Source: Hadesarchaea archaeon (lineage in GTDB: Archaea > Hadarchaeota > Hadarchaeia > Hadarchaeales > Hadarchaeaceae). Taken from it: a DNA stretch of 6,851 nucleotides. The position numbers were made by a program, and so were the translations under genes. The notes below the pieces were generated by a model, which worked only from the letters and a program-made list of their open reading frames with translations, was not told where the DNA came from and made no database searches. Within the stretch, counting starts at the first letter, position 1. The number at the start of each line of letters is the position of its first letter. The stretch is from positions 1 to 6,851 of the forward strand of contig JACIWF010000064.1 in NCBI GenBank assembly GCA_014361095.1, given 5' to 3'. Below are positions 1 through 6,561 of this stretch, piece by piece.

Positions 1-420
1 GTCTTTGTCATAGTCCAAGAGGGGAAGCACAGAGTAGAATATTACTCCACAGACCGGGCCGGAAATATTGAGCCCACTAGGTCGTTTGAGATTGTCATCT
101 ATGCTCCGGAAGCCCCGCCACCGGTTATTCTGCAGTACTGGTGGGCGATTTTGGGGACAGCTGCGGCCGTGGTGGTGGTTGCAATCTTGGTTCACCGGAG
201 GCTGAGGATAGCGAGCCGGCTCAAACAGATCAGGAAGGAGAAGGCGGAGCTGCCCCGGCTGAAGCGGCAGGCGGAGATCAAGTACTTCAAGGAGGGCACA
301 ATTTCCCGGCAGGCCTATGAAAAGCTGATTGAGGAGTACGAACGCCGTCGGGCCGAGCTGGAAAAGGAGGAGAAGCTGCTGCTAGAGAGACTCAAGAAGC
401 GGAGAGGGAAGAAGGGGTGA
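1..420 (+). CDS. Membrane-anchored surface protein, C-terminal fragment (5' end outside window)
   Basis: The frame is open from the first base to a TGA at 418-420, giving 139 residues of a longer protein. Residues about 5-35 contain the motif VEYYSTDRAGNIEP, which resembles the end of an OmpL47-type or similar Ig-like beta-sandwich repeat found in secreted and cell-surface proteins. A proline-rich hinge (APEAPPP) follows, then one hydrophobic membrane helix at about residues 45-64, then a strongly charged Arg/Lys/Glu tail that is probably helical or coiled coil. The tail segment YFKEGTISRQAYEKLIEEYE looks like the short SHOCT-like helical modules seen at the ends of many archaeal membrane proteins. 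Topology is inferred as outside-to-inside, with the tail in the cytoplasm. A TTG at 151 is not the true start, because the frame and a recognisable domain continue upstream of it. The ligand or function is unknown. Confidence 0.8.
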   Translation, partial: VFVIVQEGKHRVEYYSTDRAGNIEPTRSFEIVIYAPEAPPPVILQYWWAILGTAAAVVVVAILVHRRLRIASRLKQIRKEKAELPRLKRQAEIKYFKEGTISRQAYEKLIEEYERRRAELEKEEKLLLERLKKRRGKKG

Positions 421-435
421 TGTGTGGCGATGATC

Positions 436-444
436 AAATTATAT
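436..444 (+). promoter_or_regulatory. Candidate TATA box for the MEDS/PAS sensor gene
   Basis: The AT-rich element AAATTATAT lies in the 65-base gap before the sensor gene. An archaeal start of transcription about 26 bases downstream would fall near 467, leaving a leader of about 19 bases that includes the ribosome-binding site. Assigned by pattern and spacing only. Confidence 0.4.
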
Positions 445-459
445 GATTCAATACTTTCG

Positions 460-466
460 TTTTTTT
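460..466 (+). terminator. Possible T-run terminator of the upstream surface-protein gene
   Basis: A run of seven T residues lies 40 bases after the stop codon of the upstream gene. Archaeal transcription commonly ends at T-runs without a hairpin. It overlaps the predicted start of transcription of the next gene, so it could simply be part of that AT-rich promoter. Confidence 0.3.
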
Positions 467-474
467 GTGAAATT

Positions 475-481
475 GGAGTGA
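475..481 (+). promoter_or_regulatory. Ribosome-binding site of the sensor gene
   Basis: GGAGTGA ends four bases before the ATG at 486. It partly matches the archaeal Shine-Dalgarno sequence GGAGGTGAT and supports this ATG as the start. Confidence 0.55.
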
Positions 482-485
482 TTTA

Positions 486-3400
486 ATGAAAAATGTGGTT
501 AAGAATCTATCTGAGGAATTGCGAGGCTTGGGAGAACACATCTGCTGCATCTACAGGGATAAGAAAGAACGAAACACCGCCGTAGTATCTTTCCTGCTCG
601 CCGGGCTCAAAAACAACGAGAAGTGCCTCTACGTCATGGATGAGAGCACCGAGGCGGAGATCGTTCGAGCCTTGCAGAGGGCTGGCGTCAACGTTGAGGA
701 GTACCTCAGGTCGAAGCAGCTGGAGTTTTTGCGGGTTGAGGATACCTATCTCAGAGACGGCTACTTCGACCTCGACAGAACGTTGGCGTTGATCAAGCAG
801 GTTGAGGCAGCCGCCCTTGCTGAGGGCTACAGGGGACTAAGGGGCATTGCCGAGGCGAGCTGGTCGCTGAGGAAGTTGCCCGGCTCCGAGAAGCAGCTGG
901 AGTATGAGGCAAGGTTGAATGAGCTACTGCCGCAGAGCCAGATTTCCGTGATGTGTCTTTACAGCGAGAGGAAGTTCCCGCCAAAGGTCCTGCTCGATGT
1001 TATTTACATGCACCCAAGAGTTATCCTCCACGGTCAGCTTTGCGACAATCCAAATTACATTAAGCCTGGGGAATATCTGGCGAGGATGAGAGGGGAAGTG
1101 ACTCCGGCGGTTTATGAGAGGGTCAAGGAGAGCATCATCGATCGAGTGAAGCTGGAAAAGGAGCGCCAGCTGGCTCAGGAGCAGATAAAGCGAGACCAAG
1201 AGTATCTACAGTTAATCGTTGACAGGATGCCCATAGGGCTGATCGTCTGGGACCGCGACTTTAAGGTCAGGACATGGAACCCTGCGGCCACGAAAATACT
1301 TGGCTTCACCGAGGAGGAGGCCCTGAGAAAGCACCCTTACGAGTTCATAGTTCCGAAGGAGATGCAACCCAATATAGATGAGGTCTGGCGCAGGCTCCTC
1401 GAGGGCGACCTGACCGCGCACAGCATCAACGAGAACCTGACCAAGGACGGGCGGACCATTGTCTGTGAATGGACGAACACGCCGCTGAAGGACGCCGAGG
1501 GAAAGGTGGTGGGTGTCCTCTCCATGTTTCAGGACATCACCGAGCGTCAGCGGGCCGAGGAGGCGCTCAGGGCCAGCGAGGAGCGCTTCCGGATGCTGGT
1601 GGAGACGATGAACGAGGGGTTGGGCATAATTGACGAAAACGGCGTGATAACTTATGTCAACGACAAACTCTGTGAGATGCTGGGATATTCTAGGGAGGAA
1701 ATGATTGGCCGGCGTGTCGTTGATTTCGTTGATAGCGAATCCAGAAGAACTTTTACCGAGAATTTTGCCCGAATAAAAAAAGGCGAGCGCAGGGTTTACG
1801 AGCTGGTGCGGATCAGGAAGGATGGCCAGCGGGTGTACACGCTTACCTCCGGGGCACCGATTTTTGACGCTGCTGGTCGCTTCAGCGGATCCTTCGCCGT
1901 GGTCACCGACATCACCGAACTCAAAAAAGCGGAGCAAGCGCTGCGGGAAAGCGAGGAAAAGTACTCGACCATCGTGGAGAAGGGCAATGATGGAATCGTG
2001 ATTGTTCAGGATGGATTGTTAAAATTTGTCAACAGCAAGCTGTGTGAGATCAACGGCTTCAGCGCCGAGGAGATGCTCGGGAAGCCGTTCATTGATTTCG
2101 TCTCGCCTGATTTCAGGAAACTGGTTTTTGAACGGTACCAGAAGAGGATCTCGGGCCTCCAAGTCCCGTCGAGATACGAGTTCGAGATACTTTCAAAGGA
2201 CGGGAGATCCATACCGGTTGAAGCCAGTGCCTCGGTGATCATATACCAAGGCAGGCCAGCTGATCTGGCGATACTCAGGGACATCAGCGAACGCAAAAAA
2301 GCGGAGCAGGCGCTTCGGGAAAGCGAGCGGAAATATCGCGAGTTGGCGGACAGCATCACCGATGTCTTCTATGCCCTGGATAAAGACATGAGGTTCACTT
2401 ACTGGAACAGGACCTGCGAGCAGCTCACCGGAATCTCGGCCAAGGAGATCATCGGAAAGCATCTTCTTGAGGTCTTTCCAAAAAGTGAAAGCGCGAGGAG
2501 GGCGATGAAGTTCTATCAGGAGGCCATAGAAACGGGCCAACCCCTGACTTTCGAAAACGAGTACCAGACCAAGGATGGCAAAAAGGTTGTCCTGGAGAGC
2601 CACGTTTATCCCACCAAGGATGGGATCTCTGTTTTAGCCAAGGACATCACCGAACGACTGCGGATGGAGAAAGAGTTACGTGAAAGTGAGGAGAGATATC
2701 GTTCGCTGGTGGAGTACTCGAGCGACTCCATCTATATGATCGACAGGGAGCTGAGATACCTGTTTGTTAACATCGAACTGCTGAGGAGGTTGGGCCTGCC
2801 GCGGGAGAAGGTGGTGGGTAGAACATTTGGTGAACTCCACACCGCCGAGGAGACGCGGGAGTTCGCGGCTAAGGTGAGGGAGGTGTTCGAAACGGGCCAG
2901 GTCGTGCTTCAGGAGCACTATAACGAGCAATCGGGAAGATTCTTCCTGAGAACGCTGAGCCCGGTGAGAGATCCAGCCAACGGAGAAATCAAGGCGGTTA
3001 CCGTGGCTTCGAAGGACATCACCGAACTCGTAAAAGCTAGGCAACGTTTGGCCGTGTCAGAGGAACAGCTACGGAAGATAATTGATTCGACTCCAGATAT
3101 CATAGTAGTTTTTGATACAAACGGAAAGCTAGTTAACTGCAACCAATCGTTTTTAAAAGTTTTCGGCTTTTCGCGAGAGGAGGCGCTTGGCAAGAATTTC
3201 TTGGATCTTATTCCAGTTAGGAATCGTGAGAAAGCAAAGGAAGATTTCAAGGGTATCTTGGTGTCAGAAGCCCTGAACAATGTTGAGCGCATACTAGTAT
3301 CCAAGGAGGGGCGTGAGTTTCCGGTAGAGCTTTCGGCCAGCATTGTCAAGGGGGCATTCAATAAACCGTTATTTGTAGTGTTTACGGCTAGAGATATTAC

Positions 3401-3902
3401 CGAGCGCAAGGAATTGGAGAAGAGACTAAGAGAAACGGTGTACAAGATGTACGGCATCGATCGCGGCGAGTGCTACATTATCCAGTCCGCTGAAACCGCT
3501 TGCAGGTTGTTTGCCCAGATGATGCTGCATGGTGTTGCTGGCCTGTGCATTTCACGAATGAAGCCTGAGAAGCTATTGGAGCATGGTATTCCTAAGGAGA
3601 AAATAGTGCTTCTGTCATCAGTCCCGGTGAAGGAATTTGAAACTATTGATGATCTGCAGAAGCTCGGTATTAGAATTTCCGACTTCCTCAGAGAGAACAA
3701 GGAATCAGTGATTGTGCTGGGCGGCCTAGAATATCTGGTCAACCGCTGGGGATTTGATGCCGTTTACAGGTTCATCCAAGAGAAGCGCTTCGCCATCATG
3801 GAGGCCAACGAAGTGCTTAAAGATTTTTGCGCTTATTTATGCAACACAGCAGGCCAACGCCAACCTTTTAATAGCAATAGATCTAGCCACCTTATCCGAT
3901 AG
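486..3902 (+). CDS. MEDS / six-PAS / DUF835 sensory protein, frameshifted at its 3' end
   Basis: Large, apparently soluble sensor of 1138 residues with no signal peptide or membrane helix. Domains in order: MEDS (the sensory domain named after methanogens and DcmR), about 14-200, with GEHICCIY at 16-23; a charged helical linker, about 205-238; six PAS domains, about 239-353, 369-478, 494-602, 618-723, 739-847 and 863-973, each ending in a D-I-T/S-E motif (DITER, DITEL, DISER) followed by a helical linker; and DUF835 from about 990, with GECYIIQ and GLEYL. PAS domains commonly bind small ligands or cofactors such as haem or flavin; the ligand here cannot be read from sequence. No H-box, HATPase, GGDEF or receiver domain is present, so the output is probably DUF835 or a protein partner. 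The gene has its own TATA-like box and a ribosome-binding site. After residue 1113 the frame departs from the DUF835 pattern, and the family-like end lies in another frame (to 3948). Removing one T from 3824-3828 would give 1153 residues. Confidence 0.9.
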   Translation: MKNVVKNLSEELRGLGEHICCIYRDKKERNTAVVSFLLAGLKNNEKCLYVMDESTEAEIVRALQRAGVNVEEYLRSKQLEFLRVEDTYLRDGYFDLDRTLALIKQVEAAALAEGYRGLRGIAEASWSLRKLPGSEKQLEYEARLNELLPQSQISVMCLYSERKFPPKVLLDVIYMHPRVILHGQLCDNPNYIKPGEYLARMRGEVTPAVYERVKESIIDRVKLEKERQLAQEQIKRDQEYLQLIVDRMPIGLIVWDRDFKVRTWNPAATKILGFTEEEALRKHPYEFIVPKEMQPNIDEVWRRLLEGDLTAHSINENLTKDGRTIVCEWTNTPLKDAEGKVVGVLSMFQDITERQRAEEALRASEERFRMLVETMNEGLGIIDENGVITYVNDKLCEMLGYSREEMIGRRVVDFVDSESRRTFTENFARIKKGERRVYELVRIRKDGQRVYTLTSGAPIFDAAGRFSGSFAVVTDITELKKAEQALRESEEKYSTIVEKGNDGIVIVQDGLLKFVNSKLCEINGFSAEEMLGKPFIDFVSPDFRKLVFERYQKRISGLQVPSRYEFEILSKDGRSIPVEASASVIIYQGRPADLAILRDISERKKAEQALRESERKYRELADSITDVFYALDKDMRFTYWNRTCEQLTGISAKEIIGKHLLEVFPKSESARRAMKFYQEAIETGQPLTFENEYQTKDGKKVVLESHVYPTKDGISVLAKDITERLRMEKELRESEERYRSLVEYSSDSIYMIDRELRYLFVNIELLRRLGLPREKVVGRTFGELHTAEETREFAAKVREVFETGQVVLQEHYNEQSGRFFLRTLSPVRDPANGEIKAVTVASKDITELVKARQRLAVSEEQLRKIIDSTPDIIVVFDTNGKLVNCNQSFLKVFGFSREEALGKNFLDLIPVRNREKAKEDFKGILVSEALNNVERILVSKEGREFPVELSASIVKGAFNKPLFVVFTARDITERKELEKRLRETVYKMYGIDRGECYIIQSAETACRLFAQMMLHGVAGLCISRMKPEKLLEHGIPKEKIVLLSSVPVKEFETIDDLQKLGIRISDFLRENKESVIVLGGLEYLVNRWGFDAVYRFIQEKRFAIMEANEVLKDFCAYLCNTAGQRQPFNSNRSSHLIR

Positions 3903-3948
3903 GGAACGGGCCATGTTGGTCAGCGAGATCAAGGTGTTGGGACAGTAG
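3824..3948 (+). pseudogene. Out-of-frame C-terminal end of the DUF835 domain
   Basis: The annotated frame of the sensor stops at 3902, after an unconvincing tail rich in Asn, Gln, Ser and Arg. In the frame one base further on, the DNA encodes a convincing end to DUF835: residues reading NANLLIAIDLATLSDRERAM, then a short helix, ending with TAG at 3946-3948. The hydrophobic strand LLIAID followed by TLSDRE matches the usual DUF835 ending (a hydrophobic strand, Asp, then Leu and a Glu-rich helix). The switch probably occurs at the five-T run 3824-3828 or the AAA at 3819-3821. Either the sequence has one extra base, which would be an assembly or read error, or the gene is really truncated. Programmed frameshifting is possible but nothing else supports it. 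Confidence 0.7.
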
Positions 3949-4026
3949 TTATCGAAATTTTCACCTTTGTCACTAAAAATTGGTCAGCATCGAGGTCTTC
4001 AACTCGCAGTTTTTGTACTCGAAATC

Positions 4027-4037
4027 ATATTTAAATT
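4027..4037 (+). promoter_or_regulatory. TATA box for the winged-helix regulator
   Basis: ATATTTAAATT is a good archaeal TATA-like element. Its centre is about 32 bases before the ATG at 4064, placing the start of transcription near 4058. The mRNA would then be almost leaderless, which agrees with the absence of a ribosome-binding site before this ATG. Confidence 0.6.
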
Positions 4038-4042
4038 AACTG

Positions 4043-4057
4043 CCAAGATTGTCTTGG
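4043..4057. promoter_or_regulatory. Perfect palindrome, candidate operator
   Basis: CCAAGA-TTG-TCTTGG has perfect 6-base arms around a 3-base centre. It sits between the TATA box and the start codon, where a bound dimer would block transcription initiation. The adjacent gene encodes a winged-helix protein, so autoregulation is the simplest reading. Binding is inferred, not shown. Confidence 0.5.
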
Positions 4058-4063
4058 TAAGTT

Positions 4064-4714
4064 ATGAGGAAAATCGACCGCGTTTACCGGGAAATCCTGC
4101 ATCGCTTTTACTCCAAGGGCGAACGGTTTTTCAATCAGAAACAGCTCTCCGAGGTCTGTGAGATCTCGCTGGGCACGATAAACCCGCTCATCAACAAGCT
4201 TGAGATTTTCGGCGCCATCGAGCGCAAGCCGCAGGGATTTCGCCTCATCGACCCCAAGCGGGCCCTGATCAGCTGGGCAGTGACTCGTGACCTGGCTGAG
4301 GATATAACCTACACCACTTTCGTCCCCGCTCCTCTCGAGGAACTGGAGGGCAAGCTTCCGCGCGGCTCGGTTCTCACCGCCTACTCCGGTTACCGGGTCA
4401 GATTTGGCACGACCCCTGCAGAATACAATCAGGTTTTTGTCTATGCGGAGGCGGAGGAGATGCAGCGCGCTTTTAAGCCCACCATGAGGAAAAGGCGAAA
4501 CCTGATTGTGCTGCAACCGGATGTCCACCTGAAAAGGTTGAGCAGCAACGGCGCGGCGCCCGTGGTTCAGCTTTACGTTGATCTGTGGCAGCTCGGAAAG
4601 CCTGCGAGTAGATTTGTGGAGGAGCTGGAGAATAAAATTTTGTCACCGCACACCCGGGCGCTGGGTGAGGTGGCCAGGACCTTCAAAGGGGCCAACGAAA
4701 GCAGCCGGGTTTAG
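4064..4714 (+). CDS. Winged-helix transcriptional regulator, AbiEi-like
   Basis: 216-residue cytoplasmic protein. Residues about 1-62 form a winged helix-turn-helix: helix at 4-16, QLSEVCEIS as the second helix, LGTINPLINKLEIFG (36-50) as the likely recognition helix, and IERKPQGFRLID as the wing. The rest, about 65-205, resembles the C-terminal part of AbiEi-type (type IV toxin-antitoxin) regulators: a Trp-containing helix after the wing, strands ending in RNLIVLQPD, and the segment QLYVDLWQLG (about 170-179) followed by a helix. Family assignment is from memory of motifs, so AbiEi-like is a moderate call; generic archaeal winged-helix regulator is safer. No AbiEii-type nucleotidyltransferase toxin is next to it: upstream is the sensor and downstream is a convergent NTPase gene 7 bases away. 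A TATA-like box and a palindrome precede it, and the transcript is probably near-leaderless. A relationship to the sensor gene is possible but only positional. Confidence 0.7.
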   Translation: MRKIDRVYREILHRFYSKGERFFNQKQLSEVCEISLGTINPLINKLEIFGAIERKPQGFRLIDPKRALISWAVTRDLAEDITYTTFVPAPLEELEGKLPRGSVLTAYSGYRVRFGTTPAEYNQVFVYAEAEEMQRAFKPTMRKRRNLIVLQPDVHLKRLSSNGAAPVVQLYVDLWQLGKPASRFVEELENKILSPHTRALGEVARTFKGANESSRV

Positions 4715-4721
4715 ATGCGGC

Positions 4722-5291
4722 TTAAAGCGGGCGATTTTCCTCCAGTATTTCTAGGACAGCCTCGGCAAGAACTTTTGGAAGATTCCCTCTGTTGCTGGGA
4801 GTGACCTCAAAAATTTTGACATCTTTGCGGGACTTTATCTCCCCGATAAATCCTGAGGTGGTTCGCTGGTGGATCACCGCCAGCAGTGGCTTCGGTGATT
4901 CCAGCGCGGAGAGAACCGCCCTCCTGAAACCTTGGCTGTGGAGTTCCATGGGCGCGATCTCGTCGATGACAATGAAGTCGGCCTCCTGCAGGGCTCGCCC
5001 GATCGCGGCTTGGCTCAATTCGTCCACGTTGGTCACGTTGACGCGATATCTGCTGACCTGCGGGCCTTGGGTCAGGTTCACGTGCGCCAGGATTCGCTCC
5101 TCCCCCGTCATCACGTCGATCATCTTGAAGCCGACCCTGATCCCCCTTTCCCTTATTTCTGGGCAGTAGATTCCGCCAGCCCTGAAACCGCGCTCGCGCA
5201 GAATTGACACGGCCCGCTCAAGGGTGGTGGTCTTGCCGCTTCCGGGTGGGCCGGTGATCAGGAAGTTGTTGGGCATGGTTGTATCAGTCAT
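4722..5291 (-). CDS. THEP1-family nucleoside-triphosphatase
   Basis: 189-residue P-loop NTPase, close to the usual size of the THEP1 family (nucleoside-triphosphatases described from thermophiles, hydrolysing ATP and other NTPs; the cellular role is poorly known). Walker A is GPPGSGKTT at 14-22 and Walker B is FIVIDE at 106-111, followed by the family-typical I-A-P-M-E-L. Other family marks are EIRERGIRVGFKMID (45-59) with TGE, SRYRVNV (80-86), HQRT (141-144) and the NRGNLP segment near 168-172. The listed ATG encodes five extra residues before a second ATG (Met6, at 5274-5276). Met6 would give MPNNFLITGPPG, the more usual family N-terminus, and no clear ribosome-binding site decides between them. 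The gene converges with the regulator gene (7-base gap) and lies 112 bases downstream of the DUF515-like gene on the same strand. Confidence 0.93.
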   Translation of the reverse strand: MTDTTMPNNFLITGPPGSGKTTTLERAVSILRERGFRAGGIYCPEIRERGIRVGFKMIDVMTGEERILAHVNLTQGPQVSRYRVNVTNVDELSQAAIGRALQEADFIVIDEIAPMELHSQGFRRAVLSALESPKPLLAVIHQRTTSGFIGEIKSRKDVKIFEVTPSNRGNLPKVLAEAVLEILEENRPL

Positions 5292-5403
5292 AAATAATGT
5301 TGAACTTAGTTAACGCAGTTGCTGTTTGGCCTTTTCCCACGTCGGCCGTGAATAGTTTCACAGGAATCGGCTTAGGGAATGGTGACGGAAGAACCAAAAC
5401 CGG
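5292..5403. other. Intergenic gap with a small inverted repeat
   Basis: This gap of 112 bases separates two minus-strand genes. It contains GTGAA-TAGT-TTCAC at 5348-5361, a 5-base-arm inverted repeat, and AT-rich sequence (TTAACTAAG on the minus strand) about 20 bases before the first THEP1 start. The AT-rich piece could be a weak promoter for the NTPase gene, but its spacing is not ideal. No small gene is visible in it. Confidence 0.35.
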
Positions 5404-6519
5404 CTAAACTCTGGCCACCAAGATGACATCCTTCACCGAACTCTCCTGAAACTCATACTGCGCGATCAGCCGCCCGATCTCATCCGGGACCTCGACCACG
5501 TAGATCACCTGGAGGGGATAGTGACCGAGGTTGGCCTCGAGGCCCCGACGCACAACTTCAGCCCCGTAACCCTGCCAGCTGATGTTCTCCACCCCCTCGC
5601 TGCCCGCGGTGAGCGCCTTCAGCACCTCCCACATGTCGGTTGAATATGTCCCAGTTGTCGTCCCATCGGAAAGGATCCAGGCGATGCGGGCGATGTCTGT
5701 CTGTGAGTACACCACGGTGCGAACCACCGCGTTGGACCACAGGTTTTCCATGGCTCCGGTGGCGACATCGTAAACATAGATGTTGACCCTGGTCCCGGCC
5801 CTGAGCGTCGGCGTCCGCTGGAAGGTGTCCAGAACCGGCACCTCAACCGTCCCGTACTCCTCGAACTTCAACTTCTGCAGCGACTCCCAGCCCAGCCCAG
5901 CAATATAGCTACGTGCCTCCGCCTTGGTCAGGTAGCCACCGGACGCCGTTCCACCGCTGAACATGGCCACGTTATCGCCGAGTTTGCCCAGCTCGGCGCT
6001 GTGCAGGCTTCTCCAGATCACGGTCGCCCTTTCATTTATCTCTGCCCGGCAGGCTTCAAGTTCGGCCAGGGTGACCTTGGCGTTGACCTCAGCCATCATC
6101 GTCTCCCTGAACTCAACCAGCTCGGATGCGGTTATCTTCCCGGCACCACCATCTGCCGAGTAGTAGGCACCATCCGCGGCCGCAGCTACCAGGTCCAAGA
6201 GCTCCTTTCTGAGCTGCTCCAGCTGAATCGCCGCGTTCACCTCAACCAGGATGCTCTGCACCTCATCAACTGAGCCCGCCTGCTGAACCCGTGAGGAGCA
6301 GTCGAGGGCCTTGAGGGTGGCTGCCTCGGTCCCGATTGACATCAGGCTGTTGATCCGGTCAAAGGCCACCAGCTTGGAGATCGTCAGCTCCTCGGCTGCC
6401 GGTTTGGCGATGAGAAAGTAGTAGATCCCGAAGGCCACCAGACCTATTATCAGAAACACGACCGCAGCCCCGACGATCGGCCTGGCATCAATTTTCCTCA
6501 CGATGGGACCACCAACCAA
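5404..6519 (-). CDS. Single-pass membrane protein, DUF515-like
   Basis: 371 residues from a TTG start. After a short basic N-terminus (VRKIDARP) there is one membrane helix at about 15-37, followed by a long helical, Ala/Glu-rich region (about 40-185) and a C-terminal region (about 200-371) with strand-rich patterns such as GTRVNIYVYDVATG (about 242-255) and a final VILVARV. This layout (N-terminal anchor, helical stalk, soluble domain outside or facing the membrane) resembles the archaeal DUF515 family, but I make that call from general similarity, not a search. Function is unknown. Start choice: the TTG at 6519 is the longest option; a GTG at 6499-6501 is preceded by GGTGGTCC, which matches the Shine-Dalgarno sequence GGTGATCC at 7 of 8 bases, and may be the true start (365 residues). 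A TATA-like box at 6540-6550 is about 26 bases before 6519. Confidence 0.82.
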   Translation of the reverse strand: MVGGPIVRKIDARPIVGAAVVFLIIGLVAFGIYYFLIAKPAAEELTISKLVAFDRINSLMSIGTEAATLKALDCSSRVQQAGSVDEVQSILVEVNAAIQLEQLRKELLDLVAAAADGAYYSADGGAGKITASELVEFRETMMAEVNAKVTLAELEACRAEINERATVIWRSLHSAELGKLGDNVAMFSGGTASGGYLTKAEARSYIAGLGWESLQKLKFEEYGTVEVPVLDTFQRTPTLRAGTRVNIYVYDVATGAMENLWSNAVVRTVVYSQTDIARIAWILSDGTTTGTYSTDMWEVLKALTAGSEGVENISWQGYGAEVVRRGLEANLGHYPLQVIYVVEVPDEIGRLIAQYEFQESSVKDVILVARV

Positions 6520-6539
6520 AGGTAGTTGAATGGTGAGGG

Positions 6540-6550
6540 TTATTTAAAAT
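6540..6550 (-). promoter_or_regulatory. TATA box in the divergent promoter region
   Basis: On the minus strand this reads ATTTTAAATAA, centred near 6545. The predicted minus-strand start of transcription is near 6519, which fits the DUF515-like gene. The element is nearly symmetric, but for the plus-strand gene it would put the start of transcription near 6571, beyond the ATG at 6562, so it probably serves the minus strand mainly. Confidence 0.5.
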
Positions 6551-6561
6551 CTGAGTTTCAG

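Noticed and set aside
1212..1937. Minus-strand open frame of 241 codons inside the sensor gene
   Set aside because: It overlaps antisense to clear PAS coding sequence, and its product has no recognisable domain.
486..3902. Hybrid histidine kinase
   Set aside because: PAS arrays suggest this, but there is no His-box helix pair and no ATPase N, G1 or G2 motifs; the protein ends in DUF835.
3754..3948. A separate small gene starting at ATG 3754
   Set aside because: Its first part is only a shadow of the sensor frame. Its last part is the displaced end of DUF835, so it is better read as a frameshift than as a gene.
3967..4161. Plus-strand open frame of 64 codons before the regulator
   Set aside because: It uses a TTG start without a ribosome-binding site, overlaps the regulator gene in another frame, and covers the promoter and palindrome.
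4031..4528. Minus-strand open frame of 165 codons opposite the regulator
   Set aside because: It is antisense to the winged-helix gene, which has clear domain structure, and has no promoter or family signal.
5348..5361. Inverted repeat GTGAA-TAGT-TTCAC as an operator or terminator
   Set aside because: The arms are only five bases, there is no following T-run, and one such repeat is expected by chance in a few kilobases. It is mentioned only within the gap.
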